Source: an uncultured Oscillospiraceae bacterium (GTDB lineage Bacteria > Bacillota > Clostridia > Oscillospirales > Oscillospiraceae). From it: a stretch of 5,469 nucleotides of DNA. Each line of letters starts with the position of its first letter. The stretch's first letter is position 1. The notes under the pieces were generated by a model. That model saw only the letters and a list, made by a program, of their open reading frames with translations, made no database searches and was not told the DNA's origin. Below are positions 1-5,469 of the stretch, piece after piece. The DNA is taken from assembly GCA_905236265.1 (NCBI GenBank), contig CAJOOV010000040.1, positions 1 to 5,469 on the forward strand. The letters run 5' to 3'. A program made the translations under genes and the position numbers.

Positions 1-237
1 CTGCTGCTGGACGAGTCCACCAGTGCGCTGGACGAGGAGACGGAGGCAAGGCTGTTGTCCAACCTGAGCCGATTAAAGCAGAGAGAGGGGCGGGGCGTGA
101 CCTGCCTCATTGTGACCCACAGGAGGGCGGCGCTGGCAATCTGCGATTACCGCCTGCATGTGGAAAACGCCGGAATCCGGCGGATTGATTCATCGCAAGA
201 GCCTGCAATTGCAGAGCAAGAGGAGGATGGCGTATGA
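1..237 (+). CDS. ABC exporter ATP-binding domain, 3' end only
   Basis: This is the C-terminal 78 residues of an ABC transporter ATPase; the start lies before the window. Reading frame 1 opens with the Walker B segment LLLDES (catalytic Glu at fragment residue 5), followed at once by the D-loop SALD (residues 9-12). The switch histidine follows in the motif LIVTHRRAAL (His at residue 40). Walker A, Q-loop and signature motif are not in the window. The pattern 'VTHR.AAL..CD' resembles exporters that fuse a membrane domain to the ATPase, such as lipid or peptide exporters; that subtype is inferred. The tail after the H-loop is short and ends in an acidic stretch. The stop codon overlaps the next gene's start by four bases (ATGA, 234-237), so the two genes are translationally linked. 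In this setting it may export a glycan, lipid-linked precursor or peptide. The substrate cannot be told from this fragment. Confidence 0.9.
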   Translation: MLLDESTSALDEETEARLLSNLSRLKQREGRGVTCLIVTHRRAALAICDYRLHVENAGIRRIDSSQEPAIAEQEEDGV

Positions 238-1352
238 AACAGACCGTTGCTTTTATCCGCACAACCAGCATTTACGACGATTCCAGAGCCACAAAGGAGA
301 TTCTTGCCCTCTATGAGGCGGGATTTCAGGTGGTTGTGCTTGGCTGGAACCGGAATGGGCAGGCGAGGGAACGCACGGCACAGCTCTTCCCTCAGCCTGA
401 GATCACCTGCGACTTCTTTGACGTGCCCCTGCCCTCCGGCATTGGCATGAGGAATATGGATAAGCTGCTGCGGTGGTTCCTCTGGACAAGAAAAAAGCTG
501 GGGCAGATCAGGAATCTGGCAGGCGTCCATGCCTGTAACCTTGACGGCGCCCTTGGCGTTGCCCGCTTCTGCGAGAGACGGGGCATTCCCCTGATTTATG
601 ACATCTATGACTACTATTCCGACTCCCACTCCATCCCCAAACAGCTTCTGGGCATGGTGGAGGGGACAGAGGATCGCATTGCCACCCGCTGTGCCGCCAC
701 CATCATTTGTACGGAGGAGCGCCGGGAACAGATTCAGAATGCCAGACCGAAGCGGGTGGAGGTGATTCACAACTCCCCGGACGTGGAGCAGGCGGAGCAG
801 GCAGAGCTGCTCTATGATTACGCCTACTGCGGCTCTCTGTGTGAGCGCCGTCTGGTGCGGGAGATTGTGGAGGGCTATGCACAGCACAGGGAGCTGAGGT
901 TTGCCTTTGCGGGCAACGACATCTACCAGCGTGAGGTGGAGGCCTCCGCCGCCTCCTATCCGGACTTTCACTTCTTCGGGACGATACCCTATCAGCGGGT
1001 GCTGGAGATTGAAAAACAGTCCAGAGTCCTCTCCGCCATCTATGAACCCACTGTGCGAAACCACAGGCTCTGCGCACCCAACAAGTTCTATGAAGCCCTT
1101 GCGCTGGGAAAGCCCCTGATTGTCTGCCGGGGCACGGGCATTGACCGGGTGGTGGAGCAGTATCATCTGGGAAAGGTCATTGACTACGATGCCGGGGCGT
1201 TTTATCAGGCGCTGACGGAGCTGCTCTCCCAGCCGGAGGCGTGTGCCCAGATGGGAGAGCGGGGGCGTGCGCTCTATGAGGAGCGGTACAGGTGGAGCAT
1301 TATGCGCCAGCGTCTGGTGAAGCTGTACCGGGAGTGCTTCTCCGGCACATGA
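234..1352 (+). CDS. Glycosyltransferase, GT4-like (GT-B fold)
   Basis: A 372-residue protein that probably transfers a sugar from a nucleotide-sugar donor to a growing glycan at the cytoplasmic membrane face. The N-terminal half looks like a Rossmann-type acceptor domain: VAFIRTTSIYDDSRA (5-19), then VVVLGWNR (33-40), then the aspartate/tyrosine-rich segment LIYDIYDYYSD (120-130). The linker VIHNSPD (177-183) is typical of the switch into the donor-binding domain, which begins near YAYCGSL (196-202). The donor site is suggested by EPTVRNHRLCAPNKFYEALA (271-290) followed by LGKPLIV. It carries two spaced glutamates (E271, E287), as in the E-x7-E-like motif of retaining GT4 enzymes, though here the spacing is longer. 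No membrane segment or signal peptide is evident. The ATG at 234 has a perfect AGGAGG at 221-226 with 7 bases of spacing and overlaps the previous stop. Donor and acceptor sugars are not predictable. A long antisense frame over this gene is a shadow. Confidence 0.88.
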   Translation: MKQTVAFIRTTSIYDDSRATKEILALYEAGFQVVVLGWNRNGQARERTAQLFPQPEITCDFFDVPLPSGIGMRNMDKLLRWFLWTRKKLGQIRNLAGVHACNLDGALGVARFCERRGIPLIYDIYDYYSDSHSIPKQLLGMVEGTEDRIATRCAATIICTEERREQIQNARPKRVEVIHNSPDVEQAEQAELLYDYAYCGSLCERRLVREIVEGYAQHRELRFAFAGNDIYQREVEASAASYPDFHFFGTIPYQRVLEIEKQSRVLSAIYEPTVRNHRLCAPNKFYEALALGKPLIVCRGTGIDRVVEQYHLGKVIDYDAGAFYQALTELLSQPEACAQMGERGRALYEERYRWSIMRQRLVKLYRECFSGT

Positions 1353-1385
1353 GCGCATTGCCTCAGGAGAGAATCCATACGGAGG

Positions 1386-1390
1386 AAGGA
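1386..1390 (+). promoter_or_regulatory. Ribosome binding site deciding the flippase start
   Basis: AAGGA at 1386-1390, within the purine-rich run 1381-1393, lies 9 bases before the ATG at 1400. A competing ATG at 1349 overlaps the glycosyltransferase stop as ATGA. It has only GGAG (1331-1334) about 14 bases upstream. It would also add a polar 17-residue N-terminal extension that flippases normally lack. Confidence 0.7.
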
Positions 1391-1399
1391 AAGCAGCCA

Positions 1400-2716
1400 A
1401 TGTTTCAGAAACTAAAGAGTCTGATCTTTAACAAGGAGATTCGCAACGCAGGATGGATCATCGGGGAGCAGATCTTCCAAATGGCCATCAGTCTGGTGGT
1501 GGGTGTGCTCTCTGCCCGTTATCTGGGGCCGGGGAACTACGGCACACTGAACTACACCGCCTCCTTTGTCAACTTCGTCCTGCCCATTGCCACGTTGAGC
1601 ATGGAAGGGGTGGTCATCAAAAAGATGATCGCCGCGCCGGAGGACGAGGGCGTGTATCTGGGAAGCTGTATGCTCTTCCGGCTGGTGGCGTCTCTGATCT
1701 CCTCTGCCATCATCTTTTTAATTGTGGCATTTTTGAATCCCGATGACCGGCTGAAATGGGCGCTGGTGCTGATCCAGTCCCTGCAGCTCAGCTTCCGGGC
1801 GGTGTTTATTCTGGACTCCTGGTTCCAGAGGCATCTGAAATCCCGCTATGTCTCCATCGGGAAGATGATTTCCTGCGTAGTGGTGGCAGCGTATAAGATT
1901 TTCCTGCTGGCCACGGCAAAGAGCGTGATCTGGTTTGCCTTTTCCAACACCCTGACGGATATGATTATTGCCATCGTCCTGTATTACTTCTACAGGCGGG
2001 ACGGCAAGGACAAGCTCACCGTCAGCAGGGAAAAGGGCATTGACGTGCTGCGGGAGAGCTACCACTTCATCCTCTCCGGACTGATGGGCGCAGTATACAG
2101 CCAGATGGACCGCATTATGCTGGGCAGCATGATGACGGACTATGACGTGGGACTATACACCACCGCCACGGCGCTGTGCGGCATGTGGATTTTTGTGCCC
2201 ACCGCCGTGATCAACTCCTTCCGTCCCAAAATCATGGAGCTGAAAAAGGCAGGGGAGGAGGAGGCCTACCAGCGGCGGCTGGAGCAGCTCTACAGCTTTA
2301 TCATCTGGCTGTGCATTGCCGCCTGCGCCGGCGTGTGTATTCTGGCACGGTTCATTGTGGGCACCCTCTACGGCGAGGCGTATCTCGGCGCAGTTCAGGC
2401 GCTTCGTATCGTGATCTGGTTCGAGACCTTCGCCATGATCGGCACGGCCAGAGGCATCTGGATTCTCTGCGAGGGAAAGAACCGCTATGTGAAGTATTAT
2501 CTGGGTATCGGCGCAGCGGTGAACCTGATTCTGAACTGGCTGATGATCCCGGTATGGGGAATCAACGGCGCTGCCCTTGCCACGCTGATTACACAGATTG
2601 TGACAAGCCTGATTGCCCCGCTGCTGTTTCGGGCGACAAGGTATCACACTACCATTGTGCTTCGCTCCTTTGCGCTGCGCTGGTGGTTTGAAATGAGAGA
2701 GAGGAGCGAATCATGA
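1400..2716 (+). CDS. Wzx-type polysaccharide flippase (MOP superfamily)
   Basis: A 438-residue multi-pass membrane protein that should flip undecaprenyl-linked oligosaccharides from the inner to the outer face of the membrane. Length and layout fit the RfbX/Wzx family, with about 12-14 hydrophobic segments. The clearest are near 18-38, 51-66, 90-112, 120-138, 155-172, 175-197, 222-240, 253-273, 298-320, 335-355, 368-385 and 390-410. Family hallmarks are ARYLGPGNYGTLNY (39-52), the mid-protein motif QMDRIMLGSM (235-244) followed by DVGLYTTATAL, LYGEAYLGA (323-331), and NLILNWLMIPVWGINGAALA (375-394). Charged loops such as YRRDGKDK (198-205) separate the segments. The start at 1400 is chosen because the ribosome site is better placed and MFQKLKSLIF matches the usual short basic N-terminus. 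The start at 1349 would give 455 residues. Its stop overlaps the ATP-grasp start (ATGA, 2713-2716), which couples the two genes. Substrate specificity cannot be read from the sequence. Confidence 0.92.
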   Translation: MFQKLKSLIFNKEIRNAGWIIGEQIFQMAISLVVGVLSARYLGPGNYGTLNYTASFVNFVLPIATLSMEGVVIKKMIAAPEDEGVYLGSCMLFRLVASLISSAIIFLIVAFLNPDDRLKWALVLIQSLQLSFRAVFILDSWFQRHLKSRYVSIGKMISCVVVAAYKIFLLATAKSVIWFAFSNTLTDMIIAIVLYYFYRRDGKDKLTVSREKGIDVLRESYHFILSGLMGAVYSQMDRIMLGSMMTDYDVGLYTTATALCGMWIFVPTAVINSFRPKIMELKKAGEEEAYQRRLEQLYSFIIWLCIAACAGVCILARFIVGTLYGEAYLGAVQALRIVIWFETFAMIGTARGIWILCEGKNRYVKYYLGIGAAVNLILNWLMIPVWGINGAALATLITQIVTSLIAPLLFRATRYHTTIVLRSFALRWWFEMRERSES

Positions 2717-3666
2717 GCATACGGATTAAAATGGCAAAGGACCAGCTTCGTCCCATCTACTACGGCCTCAGGCAGCAGTACCACTGCCTGCTGACCATGA
2801 TCTCCCCTGAGCTGAACATCAAAACGCTCTATCGGGAGCAGTTCGGGAAAAAGCTGGATCTGAGCAACCCACAGACGCTGAATGAGAAGCTGCTGTGGCT
2901 GAAGCTGAACGACTACATCAAAAACCCCCTGATTATCCGCTGTGCGGACAAGTACACCGTGCGGGAGTATATCCGGGAGCAGGGCTGCGGGGAGATATTG
3001 AATGAGCTCTACGGCGTATACGACTCAGCGGACGAGATCAACTGGGACGAGCTGCCGGAGCAGTTTGTGTTGAAGTGGAACTTCGGCGCAGGGATGAATA
3101 TTGTCTGTACGGACAAGAGCAAGCTGGACATCCCGGCTACGGTGGAGCAGCTGAGAAAGTGGGGCAAGCGGAAATACTGGCTGACCCATGCGGAAATGCA
3201 GTACAAGTACGCACCGAAAAAGATTATCTGCGAGCGGCTCCTCAACGGCGCAGGGGCAGATGCCCCGGCGGGGACATGGGTTGCCCCGGAGGATTATAAG
3301 GTCTACTGCTTCAACGGCGAGCCGAAGTACACACTGGTCTGTGTGGGCAGGGAGCTGGATACCAGTAAGGGAATCAAGCCGAAGTTTTACTTCTATGACG
3401 AAAACTGGGAGCTGGCACGGATCAACCGGGACAGCATTGCGGCGCCGGAGGACTTCAAAATGGAGAAGCGCCCCGGCATGGACCAGCTTCTGGAATACGC
3501 ACGAAAGCTGGCGCAGCCCTTCCCCTTTGTGCGGGCGGATTTCTATGTGCTCAACGGCAAGGTGTATTTCGGAGAGCTGACTTTCACGCCCTCCGGCGGT
3601 ATGGACCCCAACCGCCTGCCGGAGACGGATTTGATGATGGGCAAACTGCTGAAGCTGCCGGAATGA
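2713..3666 (+). CDS. TupA-like ATP-grasp ligase
   Basis: A 317-residue cytoplasmic protein resembling the TupA-like ATP-grasp family, named for TupA of Bacillus teichuronopeptide synthesis. ATP-grasp enzymes join a carboxylate to an amine (or similar nucleophile) through an acyl-phosphate. Recognisable family blocks, in order, are: NPQTLNEKLLWLKL (52-65); CADKYTVREYI (77-87); LPEQFVLKWNFGAGMNIV (114-131), with Lys121 and a glycine-containing loop likely to contact ATP; KKIICERLL (169-177); EDYKVYCFNGEPK (193-205), a very characteristic block; FPFVRADFYVLNGKVYFGEL (270-289), with Asp276 and Glu288 placed like metal ligands; and TFTPSGGMDP (290-299). The residue roles are family inference. The ATG at 2713 has GAGGAG at 2701-2706 with 6 bases of spacing. 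Its position between the flippase and the carboxyethyl-ornithine synthase homologue suggests it attaches an amino acid to a glycan. The product is unproven. Annotators may call it only 'glycosyltransferase' or 'hypothetical'. Confidence 0.88.
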   Translation: MSIRIKMAKDQLRPIYYGLRQQYHCLLTMISPELNIKTLYREQFGKKLDLSNPQTLNEKLLWLKLNDYIKNPLIIRCADKYTVREYIREQGCGEILNELYGVYDSADEINWDELPEQFVLKWNFGAGMNIVCTDKSKLDIPATVEQLRKWGKRKYWLTHAEMQYKYAPKKIICERLLNGAGADAPAGTWVAPEDYKVYCFNGEPKYTLVCVGRELDTSKGIKPKFYFYDENWELARINRDSIAAPEDFKMEKRPGMDQLLEYARKLAQPFPFVRADFYVLNGKVYFGELTFTPSGGMDPNRLPETDLMMGKLLKLPE

Positions 3667-3709
3667 GCGGCGGAGGATGCGGATGATTCTGGAAAGGCTG
3701 GGATAGCAT

Positions 3710-4693
3710 ATGAAGACGATGGGGCTGTTAATCAGCCATAAAAACGGGGAGCGCAGGCGTGCCCTGCTGCCGGAGCAGGTGAAAACACTGGCACATCCGG
3801 GTCAGCTCTGCTTTGAAGAGGGCTACGGCGTGTCTGTGGGGGTGCCCGATCAGGACTATCTGGACGCAGGGGCGCATGTGGTGCCCCGTGCGCAGGCGCT
3901 GCAGTGCGATATTATTGCGGATGTGAAGCTGGGAGACGCAGACTACCTTGACACGCTGGAGGACGGCAAGCTCCTCTTCGGCTGGGCACATGCGGTTCAG
4001 GGCGTGGACTTTACCACTGCGGTTCTGGAACATGGCCACACCGTGGTAGCGTGGGAGGAGATCTACGAAAACGGACGCTATATCCTCTACCGCAACCGTG
4101 AGGTGGCAGGGGAGGCGGCGATCATGCACGCCTTCCGCTACTGCGGTAAGATGCCTTATGATACCAAGGTGTGTATCATCGGAAACGGGCAGACGGCAAA
4201 GGGCGCCCTGCGGATTCTCCACGGCCTCGGGGCGGAGGTGGATGTCTACCCCAGAAAAATGGAAAAGCTGTTCACCCAGAAGATGTACGAGTATGATGTG
4301 ATTGTCAACTGCGTCATGTGGGACACCAGCAGGACGGACAGAATCATCTATGCCGGAGACTTAAAGCGGATGAAGCCGGGAACCATGATTATTGACGTGA
4401 GCTGTGACCCCTATCTGGAGATTGAGACCTCCCATCCCACGACCATAGACGACCCGGTCTATACCGTGGACGGCGTGACTCACTATGCGGTGGACAATAC
4501 CCCTGCCATGTACCCCATTACGGTCACAAAGGTGCTCAGTGAGGGACTGGCACCCTATGTGGATATGGTGCTTACCATGTCCGTGGAGGACTACCCGGAA
4601 AATCTGAAAAAGGCAGCCCAGATCATTGACGGACACATTGTAGACCAGCGCATCAGCGACTTTCGAAGGAAACGGAACCTTCCCTGCCGGTAA
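3710..4693 (+). CDS. ceo: N5-(carboxyethyl)ornithine synthase-like dehydrogenase
   Basis: A 327-residue member of the alanine dehydrogenase superfamily, very similar in layout to Lactococcus N5-(L-1-carboxyethyl)-L-ornithine synthase. That enzyme condenses pyruvate with the side-chain amine of ornithine (or lysine) and reduces the product with NADPH. The N-terminus MKTMGLLISHKNGERRRALL matches the family start; Arg15-17 and Lys73 (in ADVKLGDADYL) sit like substrate-binding residues of alanine dehydrogenase. His94 in LFGWAHAVQ is the likely catalytic histidine. REVAGEAAIMHAF (130-142) is a family block. The nucleotide-binding loop is IGNGQTAKGAL (157-167) after the strand KVCII. Later blocks are YDVIVNCVMWDTSRTDRIIY (195-214), MKPGTMIIDVSCD (221-233) and THYAVDNTPAMYP (257-269). 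It lies 43 bases after the ATP-grasp gene; GGAAAGG at 3691-3697 is a loosely spaced ribosome site. Finding it in a polysaccharide operon is unusual. Its true substrates could be ornithine, lysine or another amine. Confidence 0.88.
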   Translation: MKTMGLLISHKNGERRRALLPEQVKTLAHPGQLCFEEGYGVSVGVPDQDYLDAGAHVVPRAQALQCDIIADVKLGDADYLDTLEDGKLLFGWAHAVQGVDFTTAVLEHGHTVVAWEEIYENGRYILYRNREVAGEAAIMHAFRYCGKMPYDTKVCIIGNGQTAKGALRILHGLGAEVDVYPRKMEKLFTQKMYEYDVIVNCVMWDTSRTDRIIYAGDLKRMKPGTMIIDVSCDPYLEIETSHPTTIDDPVYTVDGVTHYAVDNTPAMYPITVTKVLSEGLAPYVDMVLTMSVEDYPENLKKAAQIIDGHIVDQRISDFRRKRNLPCR

Positions 4694-4740
4694 AAAAACA
4701 GGCACCCATCTCAGATGACTGATTCTGAGATGGGTGCTTT
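4691..4740. terminator. Strong intrinsic terminator, probably bidirectional
   Basis: Perfect 13-bp inverted repeat: GCACCCATCTCAG (4702-4714) and CTGAGATGGGTGC (4725-4737), with a 10-base loop. A further A4715-T4724 pair closes the stem to 14 bp. On the + strand only TTT follows (4738-4740). On the minus strand the stem is followed after three bases by seven Ts (4691-4697 read in reverse). It begins inside the stop codon of the carboxyethyl-ornithine synthase gene, ends the + strand operon, and faces the convergent minus-strand gene, so two-way action is plausible. Confidence 0.85.
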
Positions 4741-4758
4741 GCCGATTATAGAAAAGAA

Positions 4759-4945
4759 GCCCCGCTCTGGCCGTGTGACCAAATTCAAAACCTGCACCGA
4801 AGAGCAGGTGGGACGCTTCCGGTCGGCTTTACTGCTACCAGCTTCCGGCGCATAGCGCAGGGAGGTCTGCAAACCACCGAACGAGCTGTGCATCCCGTTT
4901 GAAAAATGTGGGTTTAAATATTGGCCATCACGCACCGAGCAGGGC
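4759..4945 (+). ncRNA. Candidate structured RNA, multi-branched, about 187 nt
   Basis: Hand folding gives a compact structure. A long closing stem pairs 4759-4782 with 4921-4945: GCCC/GGGC, GCTC/GAGC, GG/CC, then CGTG with CATCACG and CCAA with TTGG, interrupted by small mismatches and bulges. Inside are four hairpins: 4790-4795 with 4804-4809 (6 bp); 4821-4827 with 4834-4839 (one bulged C); 4842-4851 with 4855-4864 (9 pairs plus a G-A mismatch); 4878-4883 with 4896-4901. At least four pairs are G-U on the + strand (4775-4928, 4825-4836, 4844-4862, 4879-4900). They would become A-C or C-A mismatches on the other strand, so + is favoured. No protein frame is convincing here. A weak -10-like GATTAT lies at 4744-4749 without a clear -35 box, and no terminator is evident after 4945. 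The class was not recognised with confidence. Known clostridial RNA families such as raiA or 6S are worth testing, though the several short hairpins argue against 6S. Confidence 0.58.
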
Positions 4946-4983
4946 AGGGGTGACGTGAAAACTATGAAATTAGGAAAAAGGCT

Positions 4984-5292
4984 TTACTCCTCGTCCTCGT
5001 CGAAGAGCGCCTCCATAAACAGGTCATAAACTGCGTTCAGTTCCTGTTCATCGTCCACGGTGACAAGCTCCTCCTCCTCGCCGTTGTCGGCGACTACCTT
5101 GAGGATAATCAAACCGTAGTCATCGCTCTCCTCCGCCGCAGCGGCATCCTCTTCGGAGACGGCGGGGAAGAAGGAGAGGTAGACGGCGCCGTTATACTCT
5201 ACGGTGTCCACATATTCCAATTCAATCTCGTTTCCGTCCTCATCGGTCAGGGTGATAAAAGTGCTGTCGAAGGAATCGTCCAATGGGATCAC
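4984..5292 (-). CDS. DUF1292 family small acidic protein
   Basis: A 102-residue, very acidic cytoplasmic protein of the DUF1292 (YrzB-like) family, whose biochemical role is not established. The family pattern is clear: FITLTDEDGNEIELEYVDTV (12-31), then EYNGAVYLSFFPA (32-44), an acidic spacer with an alanine run (45-58), YGLIILKVVADNGEEEELVT (59-78), and the closing helix DEQELNAVYDLFMEALF (81-97) ending in DEDEE. The chosen start is GTG at 5292. The open frame extends back to a TTG at 5343, but that TTG lies within the likely -35 box and cannot be transcribed from this promoter. GAGG at 5299-5296 is only 3 bases before the GTG, closer than ideal. A TTG at 5283 (spacing 12) is the alternative. 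The gene is convergent with the polysaccharide operon and is probably unrelated to it. No terminator lies directly after the stop; the next one downstream on this strand is the hairpin at 4702-4737. Confidence 0.9.
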   Translation of the reverse strand: MIPLDDSFDSTFITLTDEDGNEIELEYVDTVEYNGAVYLSFFPAVSEEDAAAAEESDDYGLIILKVVADNGEEEELVTVDDEQELNAVYDLFMEALFDEDEE

Positions 5293-5314
5293 CGTCCTCT
5301 CTATGTCTGCCCCT

Positions 5315-5343
5315 ATTCTAACCCGAACGGCGGAAAAATGCAA
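5315..5343 (-). promoter_or_regulatory. Likely sigma-A type promoter for the DUF1292 gene
   Basis: On the minus strand, TAGAAT (5320-5315) is one base off the -10 consensus. It lies exactly 17 bases after TTGCAT (5343-5338), which keeps the TTG core of a -35 box. Transcription would start near 5308-5310, giving a leader of about 16-18 bases before the GTG at 5292. The -35 match is only partial, so the call is moderate. Confidence 0.55.
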
Positions 5344-5469
5344 GGGGAAGATAAGGATTTTGTGTTAAGTCTTTGCAGGACTACTAGTGTGCTGGCACGA
5401 TCAAATTCAGACTAAGGTAAAGTCCATTTGTGCATGGGCAAGGCGGAGGACGAAAGCGGGCTGACGCCC
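5344..5469. other. Noncoding stretch with short inverted repeats
   Basis: No protein gene is supported on either strand in these 126 bases. Visible elements are a short inverted repeat AGTC/GACT around TTTGCAG (5369-5382), a small dyad GTGCTGGCAC (5389-5398), and a GC-rich dyad GGGC-TGAC-GCCC (5458-5469) cut by the window edge. Read on the minus strand, that dyad is followed by GC and then TTTC, so it could be the terminator of a gene beyond the window. Otherwise this is the upstream region of the DUF1292 gene. Confidence 0.45.

Noticed and set aside
147..1400. 417-codon open frame on the minus strand opposite the glycosyltransferase
   Set aside because: It lies antisense to a gene with clear family motifs, its product has no recognisable domain, and its low-complexity Gly/Leu/Pro/His-rich composition is typical of a shadow frame in GC-rich DNA.
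3677..3706. Nine-codon ATG frame between the ATP-grasp and carboxyethyl-ornithine synthase genes
   Set aside because: Too short to support, and the purine-rich GGAGG before it abuts the ATG directly. It may merely be spacer sequence, though a leader peptide cannot be excluded.
4744..4749. TATAAT on the minus strand (4750-4745) as a promoter
   Set aside because: The hexamer is perfect, but the bases 17 positions upstream (CGGCCA) do not resemble a -35 box, and transcription would run straight into the terminator hairpin.
4711..4935. 74-codon open frame on the minus strand
   Set aside because: It starts from CAT at 4935-4933, runs through the folded RNA candidate and ends inside the terminator hairpin. 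No ribosome site or protein family is apparent. If similar 'hypothetical proteins' exist in databases, they may be mis-annotated copies of the RNA.
4741..4983. tRNA, tmRNA or RNase P RNA in the intergenic region
   Set aside because: No cloverleaf with a T-loop GTTCGA motif, no tmRNA ends and no RNase P core motifs were seen.
1..5469. CRISPR array, transposase or integrase gene
   Set aside because: No regularly spaced repeats and no protein with transposase or recombinase motifs was found on either strand.

Overview
The window reads like the end of a surface-polysaccharide biosynthesis operon from a moderately GC-rich Gram-positive gut-type bacterium, most likely a Clostridia / Oscillospiraceae-like Firmicute. 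The taxonomic call is inference. It rests on strong AGGAGG-type ribosome binding sites, GC-rich codon use, tightly overlapping genes, and a DUF1292 protein, a family typical of Firmicutes.

Positions 1-4693 (+ strand) hold five co-directional genes: the 3' end of an ABC exporter ATPase (1-237), a GT4-type glycosyltransferase (234-1352), a Wzx-like polysaccharide flippase (1400-2716), a TupA-like ATP-grasp ligase (2713-3666) and an N5-(carboxyethyl)ornithine synthase-like dehydrogenase (3710-4693). Two junctions are 4-base ATGA overlaps, so this is very probably one transcript. A simple model is that the glycosyltransferase extends a lipid-linked glycan, the flippase moves it across the membrane, and the last two genes make and attach an unusual amino-acid-like decoration. 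The dehydrogenase would make an opine-type N-(1-carboxyethyl) amino acid, and the ATP-grasp enzyme would form an amide bond. The decoration step is a hypothesis drawn from gene order and family knowledge.

The operon ends in a strong hairpin (stem arms 4702-4714 and 4725-4737) that can act on both strands. Positions 4741-4983 contain no convincing protein gene. The stretch from about 4759 to 4945 can be folded by hand, on the + strand, into a multi-branched RNA with a long closing stem and four internal hairpins. It is the best candidate here for an undescribed or unassigned noncoding RNA.

On the minus strand, 5292-4984 encodes a small, very acidic DUF1292 protein with its own recognisable promoter just upstream. 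The last 126 bases (5344-5469) carry no supported gene. They hold short inverted repeats and a GC-rich hairpin that the window edge cuts off.
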